Below are positions 18,105-26,110 of a stretch of 64,000 nt of DNA, piece by piece (within the stretch, counting starts at the first letter, position 1; each line of letters opens with the position of its first letter). This stretch comes from Desulfovibrio sp. An276 (GTDB taxonomy: Bacteria > Desulfobacterota > Desulfovibrionia > Desulfovibrionales > Desulfovibrionaceae), in assembly GCF_002159665.1 (NCBI RefSeq), contig NZ_NFJC01000004.1, positions 60,755 to 124,754 on the forward strand, written 5' to 3'. The notes under the pieces were generated by a model. That model saw only the letters and a program-made list of their open reading frames with translations. It did not search any database and had not been told where the DNA came from. A program made the position numbers and the translations under genes.

Positions 18105-19031
18105 ATGATCAAGAAATTCACAGCTCTTTTCTCGGCTCTCTTCCTTGTCTTTACCTTGAGCCTCGCCCTTCCGCTCGACTCCGACGCGGCTCGCATGGGT
18201 GGCGGCAGATCTTTCGGCAGCCAGCCTGCCATGCGCGCTCCGACCAAGGCTCCTGCCATGCAACAGCAGCAGAGGGCACAGCAGACTGCTCCCAATCAGG
18301 CGGCTACTGCCCAGCAGCCGAGGCGCGGCCTTCTTGGCGGCTTTGCCGGCGGCATGCTCGGCGGTCTTCTTGCAGGCACGCTCATTGGCTCCCTGCTCGG
18401 CGGCGGCGCCTTCTCCGGCGTGGGCTTTATGGACATTCTTCTGCTCCTCGTCATCGTTGGCGGCGTGATTTTCTTCCTGCGCAAGAAGCGTGCTGCCCAG
18501 CCCGCAGCCCAGACAGCAGGCTATGGTCCTGCCAGCAACTACACTGAGCAGCAGGCCTATGACACGAATACCATGCAGCGCAACAGCGTCCAGGACGCCT
18601 GGTCCGGCCTTTCCAACAACCAGGCCCAGGCAGCCCCTTCCTACCAGACCAACATTCCGGAAGGCTTTGACGTGGAAGACTTCCTGCGCGGCGCCAAGAT
18701 GGCCTACACCCGCATGCAGGCTTCTTGGGACAAGCGCGATCTGGACGATATAGCCAATTTCGCCACGGACGCTGTTCTCGATGAACTGCGCATCCAGGCC
18801 AAGGAAGATCCCAACCCGAGCCAGACCCAGATTGTGCTCATCAATGCCCACCTCATTTCCGTTGAGGAATTCGGCAGCATGGACAGGGCCCAGGTCTACT
18901 TCGATGTGCTCATGCGCGAGGATCCCAGCCAGACCCAGCCCGCCAATGCCCGCGAAATCTGGCACTTCATACGCCAGCACGAGACAGGCACCTGGAAGCT
19001 CGACGGCATCCAGCAGATCGAAAGCTGCTAA
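18105..19031 (+). CDS. Tim44-like domain membrane protein
   Basis: A 308-residue protein. A signal-like helix (residues 5-25) precedes an Ala/Gln/Pro-rich stretch, then a Gly-rich segment (GGFAGGMLGGLLAGTLIG) and one membrane helix (FMDILLLLVIVGGVIFFL) ending in RKKR. The C-terminal ~130 residues form a Tim44-like/NTF2-type domain beginning EGFDVEDFLRGAKMAYTRMQASWDKRDL. Bacterial members are membrane-anchored and of unclear role. The ATG at 18105 is preferred because it opens the signal helix, though no good ribosome site is visible. Confidence 0.78.
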   Translation: MIKKFTALFSALFLVFTLSLALPLDSDAARMGGGRSFGSQPAMRAPTKAPAMQQQQRAQQTAPNQAATAQQPRRGLLGGFAGGMLGGLLAGTLIGSLLGGGAFSGVGFMDILLLLVIVGGVIFFLRKKRAAQPAAQTAGYGPASNYTEQQAYDTNTMQRNSVQDAWSGLSNNQAQAAPSYQTNIPEGFDVEDFLRGAKMAYTRMQASWDKRDLDDIANFATDAVLDELRIQAKEDPNPSQTQIVLINAHLISVEEFGSMDRAQVYFDVLMREDPSQTQPANAREIWHFIRQHETGTWKLDGIQQIESC

Positions 19032-19171
19032 TCCCACCTTTGCCCACATGGGCCACGTTTTCTTTGCCGGAGCCTCTTGCATGCTCCGGCATTTTTTGTG
19101 CGATAACGTCTTGCCTGCAGCTTTTTTTGGACACATTGCGGCAGGACAGATGCAAAACAGAGGAAAGCAAA

Positions 19172-19603
19172 ATGGATCCAATACAGGAACTGGCCATTAC
19201 CAAATGGGACAATGTGTACCATCTCTTCAACATGAAGGTTGAGGAGGCCTCGCCAGAATACAGTCGCGTGAGCATGCCCATAGAGCCCAAGGCCTGCAAT
19301 GGCATGGGCTTTGTACACGGGGGCGTTCTCTTTGCCCTGGGAGACATTGCCTTTGGCGCAGCCTCCAACTTCGGGCAGCCCACGGGCACTGTCACCCTGT
19401 CCTCCAATGTGCAGTTTCTCTCTCCCGGAAAGGATGGTCCTCTGATTGCCGAGGCCAAATGCATACGTTCCGGCAAGCACATTGTTGTCTACAACGTGGA
19501 CATACACGACGCCAAGGGCGTCCACGTTTTGCACGGCACCTACGAGGGCTTTCGCACGGACTTTGCCTTTACCGAAACAAAGGCTGAAAAGAGCGGGGAA
19601 TAG
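19172..19603 (+). CDS. PaaI-type hotdog-fold thioesterase
   Basis: A 143-residue hotdog thioesterase. The helix segment GMGFVHGGVLFALGDIAFGAA matches the PaaI/DUF4442 active-site helix (HGG followed by an acidic residue), and LSSNVQFLSPGKDGPLIAEA gives the following strands. It should cleave acyl- or aryl-CoA esters in the cytoplasm. GAGGAA lies seven bases before the ATG. It stands 85 bases ahead of tRNA-Sec. It is distinct from the second hotdog gene in the menaquinone cluster. Confidence 0.85.
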   Translation: MDPIQELAITKWDNVYHLFNMKVEEASPEYSRVSMPIEPKACNGMGFVHGGVLFALGDIAFGAASNFGQPTGTVTLSSNVQFLSPGKDGPLIAEAKCIRSGKHIVVYNVDIHDAKGVHVLHGTYEGFRTDFAFTETKAEKSGE

Positions 19604-19687
19604 GGCACGTTTCCGCGGCAAGGCTCCAAATCGGCTCTTGCCTTTTTGCCATTTGCCCCGTACATAAGGGTATAAATCTTCTAATGC

Positions 19688-19781
19688 GGAGACGTTTCGT
19701 CACCGGTGTGGCGCCCAGTCTTCAAAACTGGTGGCAGGCTGAGAGGTCTGCGGTAGGTTCGACCCCTATGCGTCTCCGCCA
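19688..19781 (+). tRNA. selC: tRNA-Sec (anticodon UCA)
   Basis: A 94-nt tRNA with the selenocysteine hallmarks. It has an 8-bp acceptor stem (GGAGACGT with GCGTCTCC), a G discriminator and an encoded CCA. The anticodon arm is CCAGT-CTTCAAA-ACTGG with TCA in the loop. A long variable arm follows (GGCAGGCTGAGAGGTCTGC region), then a T arm containing GGTTCGACCCC. It implies that UGA is read as selenocysteine in some mRNAs of this organism. selA, selB and selD are not in the window. Confidence 0.96.
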
Positions 19782-19814
19782 AAAGCACACAAGGCCTATG
19801 CCTTCCATATAGAC

Positions 19815-19848
19815 AAAACCCCGTGTCTTTTGCGGACACGGGGTTTTT
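19815..19848 (+). terminator. Terminator downstream of tRNA-Sec
   Basis: ACCCCGTGTC pairs with GACACGGGGT, with a seven-base loop and a closing TTTTT; a matching A run on the left lets it also end the minus-strand EamA gene that finishes at 19873. Confidence 0.9.
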
Positions 19849-19872
19849 CATTGGCCTGTGAGAAGGGTTTGC

Positions 19873-20976
19873 CTATTTGTCTGCCCGTTCCTTCTCCCGA
19901 TCCATCTCCAAAAGTTCCATGAGTTCCTTCATGCGATCGTGCCTGTGTATGGAGACAAGCAAGTGGGGCTCGAAGTGGCGCGCGCGGTAGTCGTGCTTCC
20001 AGCGTTTGTGGTGGTAGACCTTGTGCATGTGGTGGAAGCTGCGCACAAGGTTCATGTCGCGTATACGGGCCAAAAGCAGGCACAGGGAGCCTGACACAAT
20101 GAGCGCTATGCCCGTCATCATGGACAGGGGTATGTGGTCTCCCAGAATGATCCAGGCAAGGATCGGGGCAAGAACAGGCTTGAAGAAGAACACCAGGGAG
20201 GCCGTAAAGGGCGAGGCAGCCTCTGCAGCCATGAAGTAGCAGGCAAAGCCTGCCCCCGAAACGCCTATGCCTACGTAGAGCATGCCCAGGAAACTTGCGG
20301 GCGTATAGCCTGAAAGGAGGTCCACATTGGTCAGCATTTCGAGCCCGTGGGCAGCGAAAAATCCGCCAAGAGGCGTCAGCTTTGCCAGGGCAAGCAAAAG
20401 CATGAGCTCAAATGAACCCAAAAGGAAGGTCGCGCAGGTGACAACAACACCCGAATGCCTGCGGCAAATGGGCGTGGAGAGCACGGAATAGAGGGCAAAG
20501 GTGATGGGAGCTACGAGCGACAGTGCCAGAGCCTTCACGCTTAAGGTTCCGGCAAAGGGAATGACAATGCACACAACCCCTGCTATTGCCAGCACTATGG
20601 CCTGAATCTGGCTGCGGGCAATGGGATTTTTCAGCAACAAATGGGCAAAGAGCAGCACAAAGGCCGTATTGCTGCAGAAAAGCACAGCCACAACGCTTGC
20701 CGGGGCCTGTTCTACTGCAAGCTGATAAAAGCCCATGCTGAACACCATGCCAAGCAGACCAAGAAGGGCCAGCTCGCCAATGCAGGCAAGGGTCAGTCTG
20801 TTTGTGCCGCGCTTAAGATCCCGCAGCGCAAAGGGTATGAGGGCAAGGCCCCCCAGAAAAAAGCGGGTGATGTTGACCTGCATGGCGGAGAAGCTGTCCG
20901 CAATGGCCTTCAGGGCAATCTCCATGCTGGAGAAGAAGATTGTTGCTATGACGACAAAGACAAGGGCTCTGTTCAT
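19873..20976 (-). CDS. EamA/DMT-family transporter with His-rich tail
   Basis: A 367-residue inner-membrane protein with two five-helix EamA repeats (first starting FVVIATIFFSSMEIALKA, second from about LSLVAPITFALYSVLS). PVLAPILAWIILGDHIPLSMMTGIALI is the characteristic last helices. After helix 10 a ~60-residue cytoplasmic tail carries about ten histidines in short order (FHHMHKVYHHKRWKH), which is unusual for the family. The gene starts 36 bases after the mgtE stop on the same strand; no Shine-Dalgarno is visible, so translation may be coupled. The substrate is unknown. Confidence 0.85.
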   Translation of the reverse strand: MNRALVFVVIATIFFSSMEIALKAIADSFSAMQVNITRFFLGGLALIPFALRDLKRGTNRLTLACIGELALLGLLGMVFSMGFYQLAVEQAPASVVAVLFCSNTAFVLLFAHLLLKNPIARSQIQAIVLAIAGVVCIVIPFAGTLSVKALALSLVAPITFALYSVLSTPICRRHSGVVVTCATFLLGSFELMLLLALAKLTPLGGFFAAHGLEMLTNVDLLSGYTPASFLGMLYVGIGVSGAGFACYFMAAEAASPFTASLVFFFKPVLAPILAWIILGDHIPLSMMTGIALIVSGSLCLLLARIRDMNLVRSFHHMHKVYHHKRWKHDYRARHFEPHLLVSIHRHDRMKELMELLEMDREKERADK

Positions 20977-21012
20977 GATTGAGAAAGAAAAAAGGCTGCT
21001 GCCTTCCTGTTG

Positions 21013-22614
21013 TTACGAGAAGAGGAAGAGGGTCGCGAGCCCCAGGAAAATGAAAAAGCCCGCGCCGTCCGTGATGGTGGTGAGGAATATGCTCGAGGCC
21101 TGGGCCGGGTCGCGTCCCAGGGCGCGGAAGACCAGAGGAATGGAGCCGCCTGCAACGGCGCCAAGGACCATGTCGCACAGAAGCGCTCCGCCCATGACAA
21201 GGCCTATCACAAGGTTGGAGGTGAACAGCCACGCGCCAATGGTGGCCAGTATGGCCATCACAAGGCCTGTGAGCATGCCTATCTTGGCCTCGCGCAAAAC
21301 TGCCATCCAGGCCTTGCGGACATCGAACCTGTCCGTGGCGAGCTGGCGGATCATGACCGCCAGGGCCTGCTGGCCGCTGTTGCCGCCCTGGTTTGCCACC
21401 ATGGGCATGAGCACTGCAAGCACGGCCATCTGACTGATGGTGCCGTCGAATTTGTAGACAACCGAGGCGGACAGGGTAGAATTCACCATATTCACGCACA
21501 GCCAGGGCAGGCGCTTGCCAACGCTCTCAAGCCAGGGCGTATCGCTGGTCTCCTCCGGGTCGGCACCCACCATGCCGAGCATGTCTGCGCTGGCCTCCTC
21601 GTGCATGATGTCCATGATATCGTCGTAGGTCACAACGCCCATGAGGTGGTTTTGGTAGTCCACAACGGGAAGTGCCATGTAGTTGTAGTGGGCAAGCTCG
21701 CTTGCCACATCGCGCTTGTCCGTATCAAAGAGCACGCTCACCACACTCTGGCCTGCCACAGCGGAGGAAAGGACAGTGCCGGGCTTTGCCAGCATGAGGT
21801 TGCGCAGGGAAAGCACGCCCACGAGCTTGTCCTCCTCGTCGACCACATAGCCGTAGTAGGGCATTTCCTTGTCTTCTTCCATTTCCTGGCGGATGTGGGC
21901 AATGGCCCTGTCCACGGTCCAGTCGTTTTCGAGCAGGATGATTTCCGTGTTCATGACGCCGGCAGCGGAGTCCGCAGGGAAATTCAGAAGGCTTCTCAGC
22001 TCGTCGCTGTCTTCCTTGTTCAGGCGGCCAAGGAGCTCGTCGCGGTGATCCTCGTCCAGCTCGTCCAGAACGTCGGCAGCGTCGTCTGGCTCCATTTCGG
22101 CGATGATCTGGGCAGCGTCGTCGGCATCCAGATTTTCGAGAACGTCAACGACTGCATTCTCGTCCATTTCCGCGAGGGCCTCTGCTGCGTCCTCGCGGTT
22201 CATGCGCCGTAACGCACACACCTGGGATTCGAGGTCCAGATTTTCCAGGTGATCGGCAAGGTCTGCGGGGTGCACAAAGGAGGCCTCGGCAGCAGCGTCC
22301 ACGCATTCCTGCGGGAGAGCTTCCTCGTAGTCGTGCCCATCGTGGTTGCCGCCATCGGTCTCGACCATCTCGTCTTCCGGGTGGTGCTGCCCCGAGGCAT
22401 CCTCCAGAATGGCGGACGAGGTGGTTTCGTCGCCTTCCTGGATCAGGGGCCTTTTATGCATGTCACCGTTCATCATGGAAAGGGGCTTTTCGGCTGTCAC
22501 CTCTTTCGTACCCGAAACTGCCGTATCCTGATTTGCCATGGATGCGGGGCTTGCCTGCCCTTTTGCGGCTGCTTCCTTCATTTCCTGCTCGTGCAGGTCC
22601 TGTGACTGGGCCAT
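21013..22614 (-). CDS. mgtE: MgtE magnesium transporter
   Basis: A 533-residue MgtE channel for Mg2+ entry. After an acidic, low-complexity N-terminal extension of ~110 residues come the superhelical MgtE N domain (many repeats such as MEPDDAADVLDEL) and two CBS domains (around PYYGYVVDEEDKLVGVLSL and ALPVVDYQNHLMGVVTYDD). The membrane part carries MPMVANQGGNSGQQAL, and TTITDGAGF holds the pore aspartate. The ATG at 22614 follows GGGAGG. The extension makes it longer than typical ~450-residue homologues. It is divergent from nadA and precedes the EamA gene. Confidence 0.93.
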   Translation of the reverse strand: MAQSQDLHEQEMKEAAAKGQASPASMANQDTAVSGTKEVTAEKPLSMMNGDMHKRPLIQEGDETTSSAILEDASGQHHPEDEMVETDGGNHDGHDYEEALPQECVDAAAEASFVHPADLADHLENLDLESQVCALRRMNREDAAEALAEMDENAVVDVLENLDADDAAQIIAEMEPDDAADVLDELDEDHRDELLGRLNKEDSDELRSLLNFPADSAAGVMNTEIILLENDWTVDRAIAHIRQEMEEDKEMPYYGYVVDEEDKLVGVLSLRNLMLAKPGTVLSSAVAGQSVVSVLFDTDKRDVASELAHYNYMALPVVDYQNHLMGVVTYDDIMDIMHEEASADMLGMVGADPEETSDTPWLESVGKRLPWLCVNMVNSTLSASVVYKFDGTISQMAVLAVLMPMVANQGGNSGQQALAVMIRQLATDRFDVRKAWMAVLREAKIGMLTGLVMAILATIGAWLFTSNLVIGLVMGGALLCDMVLGAVAGGSIPLVFRALGRDPAQASSIFLTTITDGAGFFIFLGLATLFLFS

Positions 22615-23138
22615 GGCTACCTCCCGGAATAATGAATCTTGATGCCCCTCGGGCCGCGTGCTATGACCTTTGGGCGGCCTTTCTACCAAAAGCTCATGCA
22701 AGGGACAAGCCTTGAGCGCGGGGCATTTTAGCCATGGTTCGCTACAGTTCTGTGACAAGAGTGCACGAAGCCTGCAGCCTGGTTGGGGAGCATTGCTTTG
22801 CCTTGCAGATCATACATAAAAGCCATGCACAAGATGCAGGCACAACTGCACGCCCAGCATCCTGTGCAAACAGGACAACAGGGCAATTTCGAGGTTGCAA
22901 AGTACAGGAAAAATATATATGTCGCGTGTCCCCGAAGGACGAGAAGACATGTGCCGTGCAAAAAAGACCTTTTGCGCAGCATGCTCCGCATCCTTCCATC
23001 AACCGCATCTACCATACTCGTCCCCATCCGTTCCCGAACCCATGCATAGGGAAGAGTCGCGCAGCGACAAGGACTATCGTCCCCCGCGGGAGCAGCATAT
23101 TCACATCACGAGAGCCAGGAAAAAAAGGGAGAGCAGAC
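22615..23138. other. Divergent intergenic region, mgtE / nadA
   Basis: 524 bases without a supported gene. An M-box or other Mg2+ riboswitch was looked for on the mgtE side and not recognised. A GGCCGC/GCGGCC hairpin lies in the mgtE leader (near 22652-22679). The nadA side has an A/T-rich patch (AAATATATATG near 22910) that may hold a promoter. Confidence 0.4.
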
Positions 23139-24212
23139 ATGACTGACATTCTGGAAATAGAGGCACGCTGCGCGAGCCTCAAGGAAAAACTGGGCAAGAA
23201 GGTCGCCATTGTTGGTCATCACTATCAAAAGGACAGTGTGATCAAGTTCTGCGATCACGTTGGGGACAGCCTGGAGCTCATACAAAAGATTCCTGCTCTG
23301 GACGCCCGCTACATCATTTTCTGCGGTGTTTCCTTCATGGGCGAGACAGCTGCCATGCTGGCAAGAGAGGATCAGAAAATCCTTTTGCCCGCTGCCGCAT
23401 CCTCCCCTCGCACGGTCAACATGCCCAGCGCGGCACAGCTGGAAAAGACCCTTGCTACCCTGAAGGAGCATGGACACAATTTCATTCCCCTGGTCTACGT
23501 CAACTCTTCCGTGGAGCTAAAGGCGCTCACAGGACGCATGGGCGGGGCCATGTGCACATCGAGCAATCTGCGCCGCATGCTGCAGTGGGCCTTCAAGAAG
23601 TCCGCGCATGTCCTCTTCGTGCCGGACCAGAACCTTGGCCGCAACACTGCGCGCCAGATGGGCCTGAAGGACGAGGATGTGGCCATACTCAAGACCTGCG
23701 AGGACGGCATTGATCTAAGCGTGGAGCAGCCTCTCGACAGGCATCTGCTTCTCTGGCCCGGCTACTGCAGCATACACGAGGCCTACACTCCTGCCATGCT
23801 CAACGACATGCGCTTCCAGCACCCTGGCTGCCGCATCATCGTCCACTCCGAGGCAAGGCCAGAGGTTGTCGCCCTGGCTGACGCCGCAGGCCCCACCTCC
23901 TTCCTCATCCGCGAGGCTGCAGAGACTGCAAGGACAGGCAAGGCCAACGTGCTTGTCATTGGCACAGAACTCAATCTCGTGGATCGCCTGAACAAGAAGC
24001 ACATGAACCACTGCACAGTCCTGCCCCTGCTCAAATCGGACACGCAGTACGACACCTCGGCCATAGTAAAGCCGGAGGAGCTCCTTGCCTCCCTCGAAGC
24101 CATAGACAATGGCACAGCCACCGGCGTCGAGCTCACGGCAGGGGAAAGGGAAGACGCAGCCCCCTGCGTCACCCGCATGCTCTTTGCCTGCGGGGCAACC
24201 AATCCCCGCTAG
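23139..24212 (+). CDS. nadA: Quinolinate synthase
   Basis: A 357-residue [4Fe-4S] enzyme that condenses iminoaspartate with dihydroxyacetone phosphate in de novo NAD synthesis. It starts with VAIVGHHYQKDSV, the substrate-binding HxxY segment. Cluster cysteines are Cys139 in GGAMCTSSN, one in LLWPGYCSIHE and one in DAAPCVTRML. The usual 'HPEC' loop reads HSEARPEVV, keeping the glutamate but not the cysteine, which is not a cluster ligand. GGGAGAG precedes the ATG. nadB and nadC are not adjacent. Confidence 0.95.
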   Translation: MTDILEIEARCASLKEKLGKKVAIVGHHYQKDSVIKFCDHVGDSLELIQKIPALDARYIIFCGVSFMGETAAMLAREDQKILLPAAASSPRTVNMPSAAQLEKTLATLKEHGHNFIPLVYVNSSVELKALTGRMGGAMCTSSNLRRMLQWAFKKSAHVLFVPDQNLGRNTARQMGLKDEDVAILKTCEDGIDLSVEQPLDRHLLLWPGYCSIHEAYTPAMLNDMRFQHPGCRIIVHSEARPEVVALADAAGPTSFLIREAAETARTGKANVLVIGTELNLVDRLNKKHMNHCTVLPLLKSDTQYDTSAIVKPEELLASLEAIDNGTATGVELTAGEREDAAPCVTRMLFACGATNPR

Positions 24213-24606
24213 AAACCATATGCCTTTTCGAGGTAGCGGCCTTCCCCAACAGGGAAGGCCTTTTTTTGTGCCCCTTCCCTGCGCACTTGCGGCACTCTCC
24301 CGGGACAATCATTCGTCTTGCAGCGTCTTTTTTTGGCATGCTGCATTTCCCCCTTATCCTGCCCTACCCTCCTGATACTGCAGAATGCAATACCCCTCAG
24401 AAGTGCCCTACCCGCTTGTGCAAGACTTTGCAATTACGTATCAATGCAGTCGCTTCTCGCCTCCTGCGCTTTTCAAAGTCCGGCAAACGTGCTAGGAAGT
24501 GCACTTGTGGCCATGTTGCTTTCGTTCTTTCGCAGCATTCTTGCGGAGACTGTATGGCCAAGGACCTTTGCCTTCCCTTCCAGGCATTTTGGAGAGAGAA
24601 AGATAT
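24213..24606. other. Gap with the nadA terminator and a short coupled frame
   Basis: 394 bases. It holds the terminator at 24238-24267, then sequence with no recognised element. An 18-codon frame at 24554-24610 overlaps the next start codon. Confidence 0.4.
24238..24267 (+). terminator. Rho-independent terminator after nadA
   Basis: GGCCTTCCC and GGGAAGGCC form a perfect 9-bp stem with a five-base loop, followed by seven T. Confidence 0.95.
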
Positions 24607-24610
24607 ATGA
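24554..24610 (+). CDS. Possible 18-residue leader peptide, coupled to the next gene
   Basis: ATG at 24554, preceded by GGAG, opens 18 codons (MAKDLCLPFQAFWREKDI). Its TGA overlaps the next start as ATGA. This arrangement is typical of translational coupling and could set expression of the membrane-anchored protein downstream. It may equally be chance, as the frame is short. Confidence 0.3.
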   Translation: MAKDLCLPFQAFWREKDI

Positions 24611-26079
24611 AGCATCTTCTACTGAGTCTGCTTGCCCTTGTGCTCCTTGTCTGCGGCCTCACCGTTGCCGCAAGCTTCTTCTTGAAGAGCACTGTGGAGG
24701 ACATGACACGGGAAGCCATTATGAGCATGGCAGGCCCTGGCGAGTCTGCCCTGGAGGGCGTGACCTTCTCGCCCCTGACAAGGGAGATCACCATCACGGG
24801 CTGGCGCACGCGCCACAGCACAACCGACGGTCCTGTCTCTGCCCACGCGCCCACTGTGCACGGCAAGGTCACCTTCAGGGGCGTGTTTGCCTGCATGCCG
24901 GTCCTTGGCACTCTCATCAACAATGCCGACACCATGGTGCCAGTTCTCGACAACGTCCGAGCCAGGGACCTTGCCTGGAGCAGCGCCGAGCGCCACGTTA
25001 CCCTCGCCCGCGTGGAAGTTGGCACTGTACGCATACGCTTCGGCCTTCTGCAGCAGTACACCCTGGGCCTGAGGCCGCCCTTTGCCCAGGCAGTGAGCGG
25101 CATACACGTGGACAGGGTGGACGCAGACAATCTGACCCTTGTGCTCGCAAATCCCCAAAATGCCATGCAGCTCTCCTCGAAGACCATGGAAATCAAAGAC
25201 GCACGCGGCACAGGTGCCAAGTCCTGCACCTTCAAAAACGTCACCTGGACCCTGCCAGGGGAAATACTCACCAGCCGCGAGGTGACCCTGAACGACATCA
25301 GGGTGTCCCCTGCCCTTTTGAGCGAGCTTGTGGCGCTCACAAGCAAGAGGCCGCGCACGCCAAGGGCAAACACCCACCTTGTGGAGGCCCTGGTTGCCAA
25401 TGGCCCCATTGTTGCCAGGGCAGGCCTGAGGGATCTCGAACGCACGGGTGCCAGGAATGCAGCCCCCTTCTTCATGGAAAACTGCGATCTTGTGTGGACC
25501 GACGACAAGCCCTTCAACGTGGAGGCCCATGTGCGCGGAATGCGGCTTTCGCAAAGGTTTGTGCAGGAAAACGCCCTTCCTGTGAACATGGACGGCATGG
25601 AAGAGATACATCTCGAGGCTGACCTTGCCTCCTCGGGCATTACAGAGGTCCGCGAGACCGGCCTTGTACGCCTGAAGGATCTGGCAGACATAAGCTACAC
25701 CCTTGATCTGGACGGAGCTACCATGAACGTGACAGGCCTTGTGCTCACCCTGCGCGACTACGGGCTTATGGCACGCATGGCAAGGACCATCTCGCCGGAT
25801 CCGCACGCAGCAAGCATGCTTCTCAAGGCAAGCGCAAACAGCCTGTGCCAGGGAGACGACGAAAAGGGAAGGCAGACATGCGAAAGGATAGCAGACTTCG
25901 TGGACGCGCCTGGAAGCCTTACCCTGAAAAGACGCGCAGACGTGCCCCCTGCCTCCATGGTGGAACTTGCGCTCAATGTCCTCTCTGCCCGCCTGGGCTA
26001 CCTTTTCGAGGCAGAGGTCACGCAGGGAGGAGCAAGCCTCACAACCCAAACAGAAAAAATCTATGGCCAGGGCAGATAG
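24607..26079 (+). CDS. Membrane-anchored protein of unknown function
   Basis: A 490-residue protein not recognised at family level. One N-terminal hydrophobic helix (LLLSLLALVLLVCGLTVAAS) anchors a long periplasmic, beta-rich body. Early text such as LEGVTFSPLTREITITGW and later GIHVDRVDADNLTLVL resemble AsmA/DUF748-like envelope proteins in style, but no diagnostic motif was found. It has GGAGAG ten bases before the ATG. It is followed 31 bases later by rlmI, the first of a long plus-strand run. Confidence 0.6.
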   Translation: MKHLLLSLLALVLLVCGLTVAASFFLKSTVEDMTREAIMSMAGPGESALEGVTFSPLTREITITGWRTRHSTTDGPVSAHAPTVHGKVTFRGVFACMPVLGTLINNADTMVPVLDNVRARDLAWSSAERHVTLARVEVGTVRIRFGLLQQYTLGLRPPFAQAVSGIHVDRVDADNLTLVLANPQNAMQLSSKTMEIKDARGTGAKSCTFKNVTWTLPGEILTSREVTLNDIRVSPALLSELVALTSKRPRTPRANTHLVEALVANGPIVARAGLRDLERTGARNAAPFFMENCDLVWTDDKPFNVEAHVRGMRLSQRFVQENALPVNMDGMEEIHLEADLASSGITEVRETGLVRLKDLADISYTLDLDGATMNVTGLVLTLRDYGLMARMARTISPDPHAASMLLKASANSLCQGDDEKGRQTCERIADFVDAPGSLTLKRRADVPPASMVELALNVLSARLGYLFEAEVTQGGASLTTQTEKIYGQGR

Positions 26080-26110
26080 CTTCCGGCCGCAGGAACAAGG
26101 ATACAAAAGA

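Noticed and set aside
16965..19181. Minus-strand frame of 738 codons opposite the DUF4198 and Tim44-like genes
   Set aside because: It spans two genes and the gap between them, without a start site or domain, so it is a stop-poor shadow.
22615..23138. M-box magnesium riboswitch ahead of mgtE
   Set aside because: The conserved blocks and three-way helical pattern were looked for on the minus strand and not found.
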